NCBI GenBank assembly: GCA_029962745.1
Contig: CM057152.1
Location: 21,339,250 to 21,403,249 of the forward strand
Direction: 5' to 3'
Source: Echinometra lucunter
Taxonomy: Eukaryota > Echinodermata > Echinoidea > Camarodonta > Echinometridae
Length of the DNA: 64,000 nucleotides
The notes under the pieces were generated by a model. It was not told the origin of the DNA, ran no database searches, and saw only the letters and a list, made by a program, of their open reading frames with translations. This document shows, in pieces, positions 45,731 through 59,523 of the stretch; the stretch's first letter is position 1; each line of letters begins with the position of its first letter. Position numbers and translations under genes: made by a program.

Positions 45731-45969
45731 CCTCATCTGGCATGACCAAGCATGGCTCACTACTCATTACCTCATCATCCGAGCTCATATGCTAAATGCA
45801 TCTATGTGCATGTCTAAACCAGTCCCCCTAATGTCATTGTCCTGATGCCTTCCAACCTCCAAAATGTTTACTATTTAGAGATACAGACGAATTCCACATT
45901 CTATTTGTAATAATACATATCATAAGTCATGAGCATATGACAACTTTAAACTTCAGTATTTTAGCTATA

Positions 45970-46135
45970 GGAAGTACCATGGCTTAGTGGTAGAGAATTG
46001 ATCTTGTAACTGGCAAGTCCTGGGTTCAAAACCAAGTGCATGCATCCAGTGCCCTTTGGAACGCTATTAATGCCCATTACCAAGTCCCTCTTAGAGGTCT
46101 TAAAGCTGTCACTCCCAAAGATGCTTACTTACAAG
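45970..46135 (+). mobile_element. tRNA-headed SINE fragment
   Basis: Begins CCATGGCTTAGTGGTAGAG (A-box) and has GGGTTCAAAACC (B-box) 30 bp on, spaced as in a tRNA gene; the loop CTTGTAA would be a Thr (TGT) anticodon. Anticodon and acceptor stems do not pair, and a body with CAGTGCCCTTTGG and ATTAATGCCCATTACCAAGT follows, so it is a SINE, not a functional tRNA. Confidence 0.55.
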
Positions 46136-46204
46136 AACACATGCTTTCTTGGCAGTCAAGTACAATAATCAACCAACAGTCCATTCTACACCGATACCAC
46201 TCCC

Positions 46205-46495
46205 TAAAGAGACAAATCCCCACAACATTTTTAGTGTACAAGTCAATGGGGTATGAGGCGACAAAAAAAAAAAAAAAAATGTCGCCGAGGCAGGAGACAT
46301 TTTTTGTCGCCTGGTGGACCAATCAAATTCATACAAACTTAGCGCAAAATATATTGTCACGAGTTTGTCTGCGCAACTGTTGACAAAACACTTTTATTTG
46401 AGAGGTGACGCATTAATGCATGTTCATCAGCATAAGTAGGGTGGTTTGCCATGCTATATCTGAACACTAAAAATGTCGCAGGGATTTGTCCCCTC
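46205..46495. mobile_element. TIR element with GACAAATCCC ends, about 290 bp
   Basis: Left arm AGAGACAAATCCCCACAACA + TTTTTAGTGT; right arm is its inverse (ACACTAAAAATGTCGCAGGG). A second, inner palindrome AGGCGAC(A)n / TGTCGCCT surrounds a poly-A run at 46261. Confidence 0.7.
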
Positions 46496-47030
46496 ATATC
46501 TGAACAGGCCTTAAAAATGTACATTTGATTGCTCAGAGATGAAAATGGATGTTTGCATGAGTAAAAATCCTCATGTGGTATGACCAATCTAATGCTCATT
46601 TCTTCATCATCCAAGCTCATCTGCTAAATGAATCCATCCATGAATGTCATGTCTAAACCAATCCCCCTAATGTCACTGTCCTACAGCATTGAAACCTCCA
46701 GAATGTATACTATTCACAAAAAGAGATAAGTTTCATCTTCTAATTATAATAATACAGAACATAAGTCATGGGCATGAGATATTCAACTATACCCAAGTAT
46801 ATATTCCTAACTGATACCAACCAAAACCAATTCATATCAAATTACTGAGATAAAAAAAACAGAGGGTGGGAGGGGATATCCTCAACTGGTATGACTGCAT
46901 CAACTACCTCATCATTCAAATTCATCTGCTAAATGAATCCAAATTCGTCATATCTCTATCAATCCCATTTTTATGTCATTGTCCTAATGCTTTTCAACCT
47001 CTAAGATGATTACTATTCAGAGAAAAGTCA

Positions 47031-49288
47031 TAATGAGCTTTAAATGGTAAGCCCAGAATAACCTTGAATCATAATTCTGAAAAATCTTGAATCTTGAGGT
47101 CATTGTTCATTTTCATACTTTTAGTGTATACAAAATAACCATTATTTATGGAAGCCATTTCGTCCACCCAAATGAAAAACAAGATATCAAAATAATGAGT
47201 TCTTAATGCTTTCTCCAAATCTGTAGCAAATTGAAATAATTTTCCTAAATTCTTCTCAAAGCAATAATACGCCAATCTTTATGGTTGATTCTTTCATCGA
47301 ATGTGGATTTTTTAAGAAGAGGTAGTTGCATGCATGTATATTGTTGATAGGAATAAAACACTGATGGAAGGCTTTCCTTAGTATTGACATTCTAGTTTGA
47401 ATATGTACCTATTTCACACAGAGAAATGTCTTGAGAATTTACTTATACAGAATACATATTCCAAATCCATTACATAAGGGTAAAACATCTTGATTTTTTT
47501 AAGCATACGTCATTATTACAATTTTTTTAAAAGAGGTACTGATATTTAACTGTCTGAAAGTGATGCTAACTCCACTGCCCTGAAGGAACAGAGAGTACCC
47601 GTACAAGGTCTAGGGAATAGGAAGTTCAGACGTTAACTGGGGGAAAAAGCAGGTTTTATCCACTATAACTTGATCACATCTAAAAACTTGTGAGTACAAG
47701 AAACGGGAACATGGTGCACTTACTCAATTGTCTCTATCACTGAATTATATAATTCAATACAAAGGAAATAGGTTCATCTGATAAGCAAATTATCCTTTCA
47801 CCTATCTTTCATGGAGATCTCAATTAAATTGTTGCAACAGGCTGTGAAATTGACCTATTTCTTGTAGCATATTTTGTTTGACTAATGGGTCATCTAAACA
47901 GCAAGTATTCAATTAATTCTTACAATGAGTGATGAAAAAGGGGTAAAACACAACATTGGGTTCACACTTACAGTAAAAGGGAAAACACCAGAAGGAAAAA
48001 CAAGGAAATAATACATGTATATATAATTTAGATGATAATTCAATTGCAGTATAGAAAATAGCATGTTTTTTGTCATGGCAAAAATTGTAAACTCGTGCTA
48101 AATAATGTAATCTAATCTGAAGTTAACAATCTTTGACAGATTCAGCCACTTTGCACATGCACATGACATTTCTCTTCATATTTCATCATTGCACAAATAT
48201 ATCTACAAACATTAATTTTCTGCCTAGAGAGATCCCATAACAGGCCATCAACCACTAATCTTTTTAATCTTATTCTCCTCCCTTATTCCATAATACCTCG
48301 GGGAAGGGTCATCATTCACAGAAAATTACAAAGGGCAGGTCAGTTCATAAATTCATGAGTTTGAATTTCTCTTAAAACTGTGCATTTTTGTTCCCTTTCA
48401 AACAATGCATTGCCTTTAAAAAGAATTAATTTGAATTATCATTCATCAATCAATTTTGCACTGATACAGGATTAAAAACTTTATGCCTCTGAGAAAAAAT
48501 GAGGAGAAAAATTCTGAGAAAATCATTTCTCTTAAAGTGCACATACACCAGAGAACATAAATCCAGTTTTCAGGAGAAACTCAGACTAATGAATATACCT
48601 GTGCTTTGTGATTTCTTTGAATATCTTTCATTCCCCTGAGGTGCTGTAGAATAAGGGAGAAGGGAGGGGAATAGGATTAGCGGTCGATGGCCGCGTTATG
48701 TCATATATTTATGCATCCTAATCGATTTTTCCAATATGTCCACGCCGTGACGAAATATGATGAGGAATGACCTCCTGCATGTTCAGAGAATTCTCACATC
48801 AGCCTAAAGCATTGTTGTGAATGCATAAAACATTTCTCATGATCAGCTTCTCATACATGTATGGGCGTAAACTCTCAGGTCAATATCATTTATTTGGATG
48901 ATATCATTCAAAGGTACAGCACTTTTGAGAACTATCATGCACAAGCCAAACAGTAGTAAATACTAATATGGGGTGTTCATTGAGCAGCATGATATGAAAG
49001 AAAATTTCTCCTAAAAATCAAAACATTAATATTTTTGCTAGAGATTTTGCAATATGTTTCCAAGTAGTGGAAGATATATGTAGTAGTACCATTCAATCTA
49101 TCTATTTTTTTCCACATAAAAAAATTGTCCAACAGTACATGAAAATAAATTTATAATGCAATTCTATGTAATGTTTTTTTTTTTTTCAAATATGAAGAAA
49201 TTATATTCGTTACTTTTCTATCTATATTTCTTAGACCGGAGCATACGCAACATGACATTTACTAGGTCACCAAATAGCCCTGATTAGT
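47031..49288. other. Intergenic or intronic, no gene seen
   Basis: About 2.2 kb without exon, RNA or TIR element. The subregion 48600-48840 is less AT-rich and carries homeodomain-like sites (CTAATCGATT, TTTATGCAT), which could be regulatory. Confidence 0.35.
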
Positions 49289-49640
49289 ACAATACAATGA
49301 TCTACATAATAAAAAACCATTGTGCTTCTAGGCCTCTGTTGTCTCACTGTCTATTTTGTTCGAGCAGACGTTGATTACGATGAAACTGCTTATTAGTTAC
49401 CACTCTGTATCTTACTCTTCAAATTAGTATATGCGTGAGATACAGGCCTTGTTAAACTAGAACAATACAATGATCTACCTAATAAGAAAACACTGTGCTT
49501 CTAGGCCTCTGTTGTCTCACTGTCTATTTTGTTTGAGCAGACGTTGATTACGATGAAACTGCTTCTTAGTTACCACTCTGTATCTTACTCTTCAAATTAG
49601 TATCTGCAAGAAATACAGGCCTCGTTAAACTGGAACAAAA
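49289..49640. repeat. 173 bp tandem duplication
   Basis: Two direct copies (49289-49461, 49462-49634) sharing GCTTCTAGGCCTCTGTTGTC and GAGCAGACGTTGATTACGAT with only a few differences. The high identity implies a recent event. Confidence 0.95.
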
Positions 49641-50227
49641 CTAATTAGATAGACTTGAAAGAAGACTCAGTGCTCTCATACAAACAAAGTAAACGAAGGG
49701 CATGTGTTGCTTGATCATAAACTGTTTGGCAGGTATATGCATCAGAGCGGAGTCTCAGTCTTAATGTGCAGACAAGAAAGGAGAATATCTAAGGTGTTTT
49801 ATCTTTATTTTGCTGTGCACAAAAACGCATCCGGAATGCAAAATACAAAAAGGCAAAATTTAAAATGTCTATTTTGACATATTGGAATAGAATTTTAGCA
49901 AAGTCATGCCACAAGAAGATCGTATATCAATTCACAAGGGCTGCATGCTACCCATGAAATTATCAATCATTCTTTGAAAAATTTTATTTATGATAATTTT
50001 CCATTTTGCGTTCTTTTGCACAATGACATAAAGATAAGATGCTCAAAAGGGATGAAGAAGAAACAAGACTGTTGGTGGCATCTTACGTTTCGGTACTGAC
50101 TTAAGAGAAAAAAAAAATCATATTAAAGGTGAAATGTACAGTTTTGGTAACCCATCAAAAAGTTTCCATCGGATATCTTCACTTGTAGATGAAAAATGGC
50201 AAGATACCATCAAAACAAAGATACTGT

Positions 50228-50470
50228 TAAGCAGGCTAGGGGCAGCACCATGGTATTTTGATGGGGGGGGGGGCAAGATGACCCATAGGTGAGTTTATTT
50301 ATGCTTTAAATGAAAAAAAAAATGGGAGTATAGTTGCATGACCTAGTCCTCTCTTTCCCATACTATTGTTTTCTTCTTCTTCTTCCCCTTTTTTTTCTTT
50401 TTCTCCTCTTTTTTTTTTTATCATATGGGGTAGTCACCCCCTGCCCCCCCTTGTACCACCACCCCTGCTT
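50228..50470. mobile_element. MITE with GGGGCnGCACCA end (copy 2)
   Basis: Starts TAGGGGCAGCACCATGGTAT and matches 26323-26481 in its left and central parts (TATAGTTGCATGACC). The right side is a T/C-rich tract; its right end is not clear. Confidence 0.55.
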
Positions 50471-51129
50471 ATATTTTTTTCTCACCAGGCAGAACATTAA
50501 ACAAACAAGAGGCAAAAAACAGTTTAGATACTGGGAAAACAACGTAAACTCCAGCGCTATGTCTCTTTTCAATGCCATTCTTCAATACGGTAGTACGTCT
50601 CTAACCTTGTAATTCTGCATACATTTTTTGAAACTAAGAAATAAAGTAAATATTGCCTATCTATATTTCCTTCAAAGAGGTCCCCAAAGAATTAAGGGAA
50701 GATTTCTAGTGAAGAAGCCATACCAAGGGATGATGCCCTACATTGAATGTAATGAGTTTAGCAGTATACACTGGCATTGTAATCCTAAAATCATAGTAAA
50801 ATAACATGAATGCATTTATAAAAACATTCAGTTTAGGCCTTTCAATTTCCCTGAAAGAAAAAACAAAGGAAGTATCCCCCAGTGACCTGGGTTTAATTGG
50901 ACACTGTGATCTAGTTCTAGTAAATCTTTTAAAATGCTGTAAGCTTCAATTAGCAAGGACTATGTAAGTTAAAAGCAAGGAGATTTCTAATCCATCTCTC
51001 TTCCAGTTAGCATCAGAGATTTTGTTTCAAAGAATTTATCAGAAACATTCTCTGATGCTGTAATATAGCTGGATTTACAAAGACATTGTGAATATTATGT
51101 GTTCTAAATACCTCAATTTAAAATAATCC

Positions 51130-51230
51130 TTTTAACCCATTAGCAGTTTTAGTTGCTAATGGCACAAGTACTGAGCTGTCACTGTTGACTCTAAGCACAT
51201 GCATAACATGTAATATACACCTTGCTACAG
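51130..51230. repeat. Dispersed repeat fragment shared with 8208-8300
   Basis: AACCCATTAGCAGTTTTAGT, then GGCACAAGTACTGAGCTGTC, align with the fragment in the receptor gene. TTAA directly precedes CCCATTAG, so it may be a broken TTAA-type element. Confidence 0.55.
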
Positions 51231-51899
51231 TACATGTATCTAAGCAATTATGGCATTCCTTATTATAAAAGGAGAAACAAGTCAATTTAAAAAGGTATAT
51301 AAATATTCCGAAAAAAATATGGTGAACAGAAACTGTTGATGAAGAAAGAAAATAAAATTGTTTTATGTCCTTGTTAGATATCAGTCTAACCGTGTTGACG
51401 AAAACAATTTTAAAAACATGTTCAGCACCAAAGTTATTTCTGTATTTCTTTCCAGACTTAAGCGCATCTCTTTTAATTTTCTTTTCCTTTTGTTTTCTTT
51501 CTTTTTGAGATGGCAGCCTTGTGAAACAAGAAAAATGAGATGTGGTTGTTTGTTGGATGCGAGCGTTTGAAAACAGTGGTTTTAGAACGGCTAAAATTGG
51601 CCCAAATCGGCCAATTATACTGTGGTTGGGACAAACCATGACCATAATCTAAGATATAAGTCAATGTTTACTTGATCGTTCAAGATGAATTAAGCAAAAT
51701 TAGGAAGAGTCAGACAGAAAACGAGACAGAGATAGAGAAGGGAAGAAGGGAGAAATACGGCAAAGAGAGAAAGAGAAAGAGGACAGTGAGAGAAAGAAAG
51801 AAACAGCAAGAGATAAGAATTAGTATCTAAAGCTTAGCTTCAAATGAATAATGACGGTATAGCAAAATGTGCTTCAAATTTGTTGTTTTTCAAGTTTAA

Positions 51900-52260
51900 A
51901 AAGGCACATCATCACTAATCATTGTTTTGATTATGCTATTGATTTGTAACTTCTGCTTTGTTTTAGTTTTGTCAGTATATCTAATGTACTCGTCTTTGAC
52001 TGCATGTAACTATGTAACTAAGTTTCAGGGGCTTGCACCTTACAAGCTTTGCTTTTTCTTAGCTTGCCCCTCCATTTTACTATTTTTTACAGCCAGGTCA
52101 ACATTATTTTTTTCGGTATCTCAATAATTTTTCTTCTTTCTTTTATAATGTTACTTCATTATATTACTTTTGTCTTTACAAGATTACTGAATCTATATAA
52201 TTTTTTTTGTATACACTGTGAAATGGAAAATAAATAAATCAAATCAAATCAAATCAAATC
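51900..52260 (+). mobile_element. 3' end of a non-LTR retrotransposon
   Basis: T-rich 3' UTR ending GTGAAATGGAAAATAAATAA followed by (ATCAA)n, the usual tail of CR1/L2-type elements. The RT region is absent; only the 3' UTR remains. Short frames here are UTR shadows. Confidence 0.75.
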
Positions 52261-52603
52261 ATGACTTATGTGATTGATTGTACGAAGGATAAACTTGATC
52301 ATGTGTTTGGATGCAAACAAAAGACTGTATTTTGGAATCTAAAAATTTTGATTATTTTGGTATTAACTTCACCCAAATTATAAAAATTAAAAAAAAAACA
52401 ACAGAGAGGAACCTTGTATCTACAGATTTTCAAATGTTAATTTCATATAGAAAAGTAAGAAAGTACTGGTTATTTTCAGTTTAGCATTAACTCAGATAGA
52501 ATCCTTTAATTGGCCTGTTTATAAACATGGCTATTTTTTTCTATATGCCAGGCTGGAAACAAAGGTAACTAAGATGTAACATGGCACACTAACTTTTGAG
52601 TCT

Positions 52604-52935
52604 GTGCCGCCTTACCCTGGTTATCAAACACTATCTAATGAGTACTTAGGGGCAGGCTAACCAAACATGGTAAGGTGGTGTCAACTCCCACAGGTGGTAC
52701 AAAATGAGAGCTTTCACTCCACCTGAAGAAGTAGTTTGTCGTTCAAATTTCACCCTATTCCTTGAATCAGTGCTACTCTAACCTGGCTACAAGGCGCAAC
52801 TGTCTGATGAATGCACAGTGGCAGCCTATACACACACACACATACTCAGGCAGTGCTGAACTCCCATGGGTGGTACAGAATGACAGCATTCACTTAACCT
52901 GAAGCGTTAGTTTGTCTTTCAAATTGGACCTTTCT
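52604..52935. repeat. About 166 bp tandem duplication, diverged
   Basis: Two copies from GTGCCGCCTTACCCTGG (52604) and GTGCTACTCTAACCTGG (52770), sharing GGTGGTACA and ACCTGAAG...TAGTTTGTC. Older than the 49289 duplication by its divergence. Confidence 0.75.
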
Positions 52936-55900
52936 CTGCCAGGTCCCAAGGTTCCTTCCTACACTCCTTCTAACCAGATTGTTCTCCTGGGAGGTATACA
53001 GAAGCCAACCATGTTTGACTGCCTTCTTTGTCAATGCTTTACACTTCCATGACATCCAATACATTTCATTTGAAAGTGATTTTATTCAAATGGCAAATCA
53101 AGTGACATACAAAATTAGCTGAAAGGGAGAATTATGGCAATTCAATATCATGTTATTTCACCTGGGCATACTGTATTATCAAAGCTTTTATTCAACAGAC
53201 TTTTCTTTGCATATCATTAGTGTAAATCTCAGAGTCATATGGAAATTTAGCTGAAATCAAACATCATTGTATTATGACTGTCAACTCCAGATTTCCCATG
53301 ACAGGAGTTATCCGCCAGCCTATGTCTTCTACTGTATAAGCCAATATTTTAGCGTACAGATAGTTTTGCAATTTGACACAAGTTTGACATATAAGCGAGT
53401 TACTATTTTCATGCTATGATGTTTCTATACTTTAATATGGGCATTTTACCGAGTGGAAACTTTAGCGAATGCATCAACACAAAATTTGCGAAAATTGAAC
53501 TACCATTAAAATTTTAGCTTATACAGTATTCAAACTAGTAATTTCAAATTTATATTAAGAGAATTGGAGGGTAACTTTAAAGCCACGCACAAAAGGAAAA
53601 ATTAAATAAATGACAGGTGAAGCATCATGCCTGCTGCTAAAGTAGTATATTATTTGATTTCACAATTGTTAGCTCTACTCAAATTGTATTTATAGATCTG
53701 CCACAGCACAAAAGAAGTGAGCAATTTTGTTAAATACCTTATTCTTATTGAAGGAAAAACAATGGAGGAAAAAGAAAAAGGACGTCTACAAATTCTCACA
53801 GAATTTCATTACAGGATGTAATCTGGCTTGTCTTCAGGCCTTTCAACAATACATCTAAACCTTAGAATTAAAAAAACAAGATGTTTTTAGAATTCATTAT
53901 GCAAACTCACGTTTAAGTTGTGAATCTATGCTCACACCCGTCAAATACCTCTAAGGTAGTGGATTTCCCTAACAATGATAGGGTCGGTTCCCTCTGCACT
54001 GCAATGGCAATGATAGGTAGAAAGATGTGGTGTTACATGAATGTATAATTGAATGTTCATCTTTATTTTTGGATAGTGGGAACAGAGTGATGGTTTCAGG
54101 AACAATTAAATCTATCAATTTGTGGTTGAAAGTGCATGTGCATGTGATGATTTACCACAATATTATGTTAGATGCTTCAGGGTATAGGGATCTATAAAGT
54201 TAATTAACGCAAATCTTTACCAGTTATTGTATTCCACTTCACAATTGATTTAAACAACTGGATTATTGAAGTAAACGATAATTTTGGATTTCCTTCCCAG
54301 GTATTCCATTTAAAATGCCATTTATGTCTAAGAGCAATTCACTTGATAGCATTAAAAAACTTTTCTCCTATATCTACATATATATGAATACTTTTTTTTC
54401 ATCTTTACTAAAGACAGTATCAATTCTGGATTGATGAGTTGTGACCTTTACTGATTTGATAAAGGGAACAGACAAAATATACAACTGAAACACTTAACCC
54501 ATCGGCCACTGGAAACCGAGCCTTCAGGAACGAGAGAAGTTGGTAGTCAGCTGGTTAACTCAAGTTTTGAAACAAACATATTCAGTATAAATCAAATAAA
54601 TATGCAAATATTTATCTAACTAAAGCCTATGAATACTGTTGTCTAGCTCTTTAAACAGATGCTGTTTGATTGACATCCCAAATTTTAGTATCTTTTTGAT
54701 AGTTTGAAAATTGCAATGCTACAAAGGAAGAAACCCAAGAAATTTCTAAAACCCCCTCACATTTTTTGTTTACACATCCTGAAAATGGTTTCACCTGGCA
54801 ATCTTGGGTCATTAAAAGTATTTTCATGACTTTTAGTTTCTGGTATGATACTGGAGGCGCATTTACATGTACGTCACTGCAAACTCCAACCTAACTAATT
54901 TGTTTGCACAGATATGAGTGTACAATTGGAAATCCTCTTATCGTATGTCTGGGGAGTCAGGAATGAACAAACCTGATTTTGTTAAAACTATCTCTCTCTT
55001 GCCCTCATGGGGGGGGGGGGGATTTTTCATGTAGTTCAAATGCAGTTCAAATGCAGTTCAAATGCAATTCAATGCAAACTACTTTACAATATCGAGAGAG
55101 ATTTTATTGAGGTTGGTTGTTCTATTCAGTATCAAGGTATGAAGTTACCAAATTGAATTTGGTGAGATTTAATATTTTTTTCACAATGCAGAGGTGTACT
55201 GAAAAAGAAAATACATCAACAGAATTTTTGTTAGGAAATACATTTAAAATGCAAATTTTCTTAGCATCAAAGAAAAAGAAGGATAAATGGGGTGAAGATT
55301 GGTAAAATGAAATGGCAACCTGACAGAAAATAAAGAGTATTATTAGGGCATTCAACTCAAACAGTCCCTGCCTGTACAGCCAAGGGGATTTACTAGGACA
55401 CTGATCAAGCAGATTTAATTAGTTTGGACAATGCTTGCTGCTTACGATATTTATCTGTGGCTTTTGCAAAGTATACAGGTAATTACCTTTAGACGAAATG
55501 CAAACATTGTTTTGGTTTTGTATTTCATTGTACCTTGTCAAAAAAATGGTTGGGCTTGACTTAAGACAACAGGATGACGATTTGCCAATCACGCGTCTCG
55601 CTGAACACAGGTCTCATCTAGACCACAACAAAGTATAATTTTAACATCAGTCAAGAAATAGCTTTTGTAGAATAGAAAAATGAGAAAAGGGAACAATACT
55701 TATAAATTTACACCACTACTCCCCCCCCCCCCCCCCGAGAATATATGAAGCTGGTTCTTCCATTGTCATAAAATGGTTACAGTAATCTCTGATTCCTGTC
55801 TTTAAAATATCTAATTCCATAAATTTCTAATATTTTACAAAATTGTTACCAGTTAATATTCCATAAAAAGGTTTTTCGTTAACATAAATGGCATTCATTT

Positions 55901-58640
55901 AAGAATTTCTCAAATCATAAAACACATTTAACAAAAATTTACACATGATTTTATCGGATTATCTTCTTTGCTGGGGGGGGGGGGGGTCTTTTTACATGGA
56001 ATCTTTTCAAAATTCATTTCAAACATTACGGCTTGGAACAGAAAAATTAATCACAGTACAAGCATTGATGATGAAATGCTGAATTTGAGAGATAGTCTAT
56101 GAGTATACTGCTTGTACGTGACAAAAGGGAAGGGCAGGGGAACATATATTTTAAAGACATTCTAAGAATGGCTAGTATCAAGATTTTACAATGAAATCGT
56201 GTGATCCCACAAGGGTCACAAGAGGCACTGCACTTTCTTTCAACAAGGAACGTGAAGTTATGATTAGATTATCCTGTATGTGGAAACAATTAACGGAAAG
56301 CTCAAGAGCACTTCCTTAGACTCTCAAACAAAAACCAGCACAGACATCTCTGTCGTGGGATTTTCCCAGAATTGTGTTTCACCAAGAGAGCACTCTGACC
56401 TATATGCCCATATTTAATGCAGCTCAAAGCTCAACAGCATTTTTGTCTCATTAAAGCTAGTGTTTTTTTTCCCCCAGATACGATGTAACTGAAATATTAC
56501 AAGCAGAATTTCATTGTTCCCATAATCTATAAGTTCCTTTGCATACAACTCCCAAAGACTTTTGAGCCATTTTGATTTAATACTAAATGGATTTTTTACA
56601 AATTCAAATTTGGTTAACAACCATGTCTTATAATATCAAGTACTCTGATAGGGCTTCCAAATGAAGATTGTTTGCCCACCTACCAGTAGTGAATCATTAG
56701 ATTTACATAAAGTATATTAACAAATGAACAATGATTATGTGCATTATCAAACAAATATTATTAATATACAGATATACAGTCTAAATGAAGTTATAAGAGA
56801 AAAGTGGAAGTCCTTTTCATTGTCTACTTACTTCTAAATTCTCAACAATTCACCCATTTATTGCAGCAATGAGTTCACATCTAATAAAGATATCTAATAC
56901 AATCATGAATATGGTGGCCCTGTAAAATGTCCAAAAGTTGCATATGTGGAATCTTCCTTTTGCAGTCAAGAAACAAGTGGCAAGTTTGGAGAGACATCGT
57001 AGGATATTTTTCACCTAACAAATCAATTGATTCCTTCTCACTTCAGCTCCCAAGTCCTTGATCTAGAAGTTGAGACAGGTATACCTAATTAATCACAGCT
57101 TAAATCCCTGGAATCCTAATGTAATCCAAGTGAGATGAACTTCAATCTCCCTTTGGGCCAATGAGGAACTGTAAAAGAAGACACGCCAAGGTGCATTGGG
57201 ATAGAACACGGAGGGTGTCAGCGGTGGGATAAGGATCTATTGACGTCTTTGATTACTACATTCAGAGAAAGTAACTAAACTCGCAAGAAAATAATCAAGA
57301 GTTAGCTTTACTATCACCTGATTTCATCTTAATGCTATTATTCTCATGTTGACTCCATACTGCCCTTTTACCACTCAATGTGCTTACCTGCCTGACTCTT
57401 TCATTCATTTGAGAGGGAGCAGTGACATTTCACTTTACACAAATCTTTTTTTCTTTGTGTATCCTATTACAGTACATCTTATTTTGTTTTTCCCAGTTCC
57501 CTCTCCATTTCTACATTTCATTTTACTTACATTCAAGTCACTTCTTCTTTTGGTGTCTCTTTTATCAATTTTGAAAAACACTGCACACATTGTCTCTTTG
57601 TTATCCCATTCCCTCTTTACTTAAACCATTCTCCCAAATCTGTATCACTTTGCAAATACATAATGCGGCAAATGGCTTGAGACTTTTGGATAGTTGCTAA
57701 ACAGGCCTTGTAAAGCTAATGACTTTAAGCACAAAGTGCTTAGTCCCACCTGCGCCACCGTAGGTGACACCTAGAACCTATCCACTGGAGGCAATCTGGA
57801 ATCTCTAAACATCTTACTGTTTGTGAAAGACTACTCCTAGCAGGAATAAAATTTTAAATGATGCCTTTCCAATTTTAGCCTGTTTCCCGGATTGGTTCAT
57901 GGCAATGAATGCCAACTTCAAGAACAATAATGAGTGAAGGCTAAGTATGATAACCAGTAATAATGCACTTAAAAAGATTCAGCAGGGTGAATGAACAAGA
58001 AATAATATCTCATACTTTGTATTCTGTCTGCTGCCTCATGTGCAACTGCTCATACCTCAAGTAGAATCGAATCAAGATTGATTACTCACAGAATTGTTTT
58101 CCCAATGACAGAGGACTCCCTCCAGCAGAAGTCATACCTAAGTATTCATTATTTGCATATATTCCATCCCTCGAGTACGGGATGTAAGTACTCCATATCC
58201 ATTATCATTTTCAATTGCACATCCAAGCCATTCTCTCCTACACTTAACATCTGAATAATTATGTTAACCTACCCTCAGTCTAACAATTGGTGATTACTGC
58301 TGCTATTCTCGTTGACTGAGATTAGGATGATCTACATTCTTTACCTTCATATAATTAGAAGACCAAGGCAAGCCCATGGCCACGCGGCCGTCATTGTCAC
58401 CTAGATAAGGACCCGATGAGCAATGACATCTTATCTGGGTCACATTGTAAGATGGAAAGATTTGGCGGGAATCTCACGCTCCGGATATGATAGTGTTATT
58501 TTACTAATTATAAAAGATATGTTAGCCTTGTTGCTATAATACCAACCATCAAAAGTGTTATTTGATCTAATCTCTCAAAGCAAAATAGTGTTATGTATGA
58601 AAGTGAAGACATTAAAGCAAGAATGAAAATAAAGATGACT
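52936..58640. other. No gene established; simple repeats only
   Basis: About 5.7 kb of AT-rich sequence. It contains a G run near 55010, an 11 bp repeat (GCAGTTCAAAT)n at 55029-55078, a C run near 55723, a G run near 55974, and a more GC-rich patch at 58330-58500 with an E2F-like site (TTTGGCGGGAA) and GATA sites. No exon could be supported. Confidence 0.4.
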
Positions 58641-58910
58641 AAAAAAACCATAACTTTTTAATGAATGGTACATATTTCGAGGTTGGGGTATCTCCTTTAT
58701 CAGTCCGAGATTTTCAGTCAGAATCAACTTATATACTCTTTGACTGTAAAGATATACTCTTTGATATATAAGTGGACTTTGGTCATTAGTTTAGGGGCAT
58801 AGGTAAGTATAGTTGACTAGAATAACAAAACACTCTGACTGAAAATCTCAGGCTGATGATGAAGTGTGCCAACTTCAAAACATTTACCATTCATTAAAAA
58901 GTTTTGGGTC
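58641..58910. mobile_element. MITE with about 80 bp inverted repeats, 270 bp
   Basis: Left arm ACTTTTTAATGAATGGTACA ... GAGATTTTCAGTCAGA; right arm is its inverse (TCTGACTGAAAATCTC ... TACCATTCATTAAAAAGT). An internal segment (58776-58834) recurs inverted at 59313-59374. Confidence 0.8.
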
Positions 58911-59312
58911 ATTTCTATTTTCAAGTTATTGTCGTGTCATTCATTTAGGAAAACCAAGAATGGTTTAAATCGATGAATGATGCTTTTCTGAGGAGCAAGA
59001 GAAGAATGTAAAAATAGGGACTCTTTGATTAATAATAGCGGCGTAAATTTGCAGTAAGCAAAGATTTTAGTATGAGCTGCAAAGTGTCCCCCAAAATGAA
59101 AAAGACTTGATACCTTGCAGTTCATTGCTTACTGATCTGTTCTTCCGAGAGAGAACACTAACATTGAAAACAGTATACTTGACAAAAAAATAGAGTAATA
59201 ACTCTTCCTTCTCGCTATACGGAATATGAAATGAATTTTGTCTGAGGGATTATTAATGCTTAAAAAACAGAACACACGCTCCCTAATGTTTATGCTGAAA
59301 CCCTTCATGCTT

Positions 59313-59374
59313 GCCATGTTTTCTTAGTCTAGTCAGCCATGCTTACCTATGCCCCTAAACTAATGACCAATAAG
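59313..59374. repeat. Inverted partial copy of 58776-58834
   Basis: TTACCTATGCCCCTAAACTA plus flanks is the reverse complement of the interior of the MITE at 58641, probably a fragment of a second copy. Confidence 0.65.
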
Positions 59375-59523
59375 AGGGAACAGCAATGGAAGGAAAAAAA
59401 AAAGACCCCGGGGCTTCAAATCCTCCCTGTACAATCCTTTCTAAATCTGAAATGCAATAGTTTCTTAATTATCCATTCACCAACGTAAACATAACAATAT
59501 GAGGTAACGATGTTTCAGTGGGG

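Larger units (their letters stand above)
45730..47030. repeat. Three diverged direct copies, about 150-230 bp each
   Basis: Copies near 45730-45960, 46565-46800 and 46877-47030 share CCTCATnTGGTATGACC, TCATCnGCTAAATGnATC and AATGTCATTGTCCTAATGC. The first two are pushed apart by a SINE and a TIR element (45970-46495). Confidence 0.75.

Noticed and set aside
45970..46040. tRNA-Thr gene
   Set aside because: A- and B-boxes are present but the acceptor and anticodon stems do not pair; it is the head of a SINE.
51118..51645. Minus-strand open frame of 175 codons
   Set aside because: Lys/Phe-rich, AT-driven composition, no domain, and its end overlaps a dispersed repeat shared with 8208-8300.
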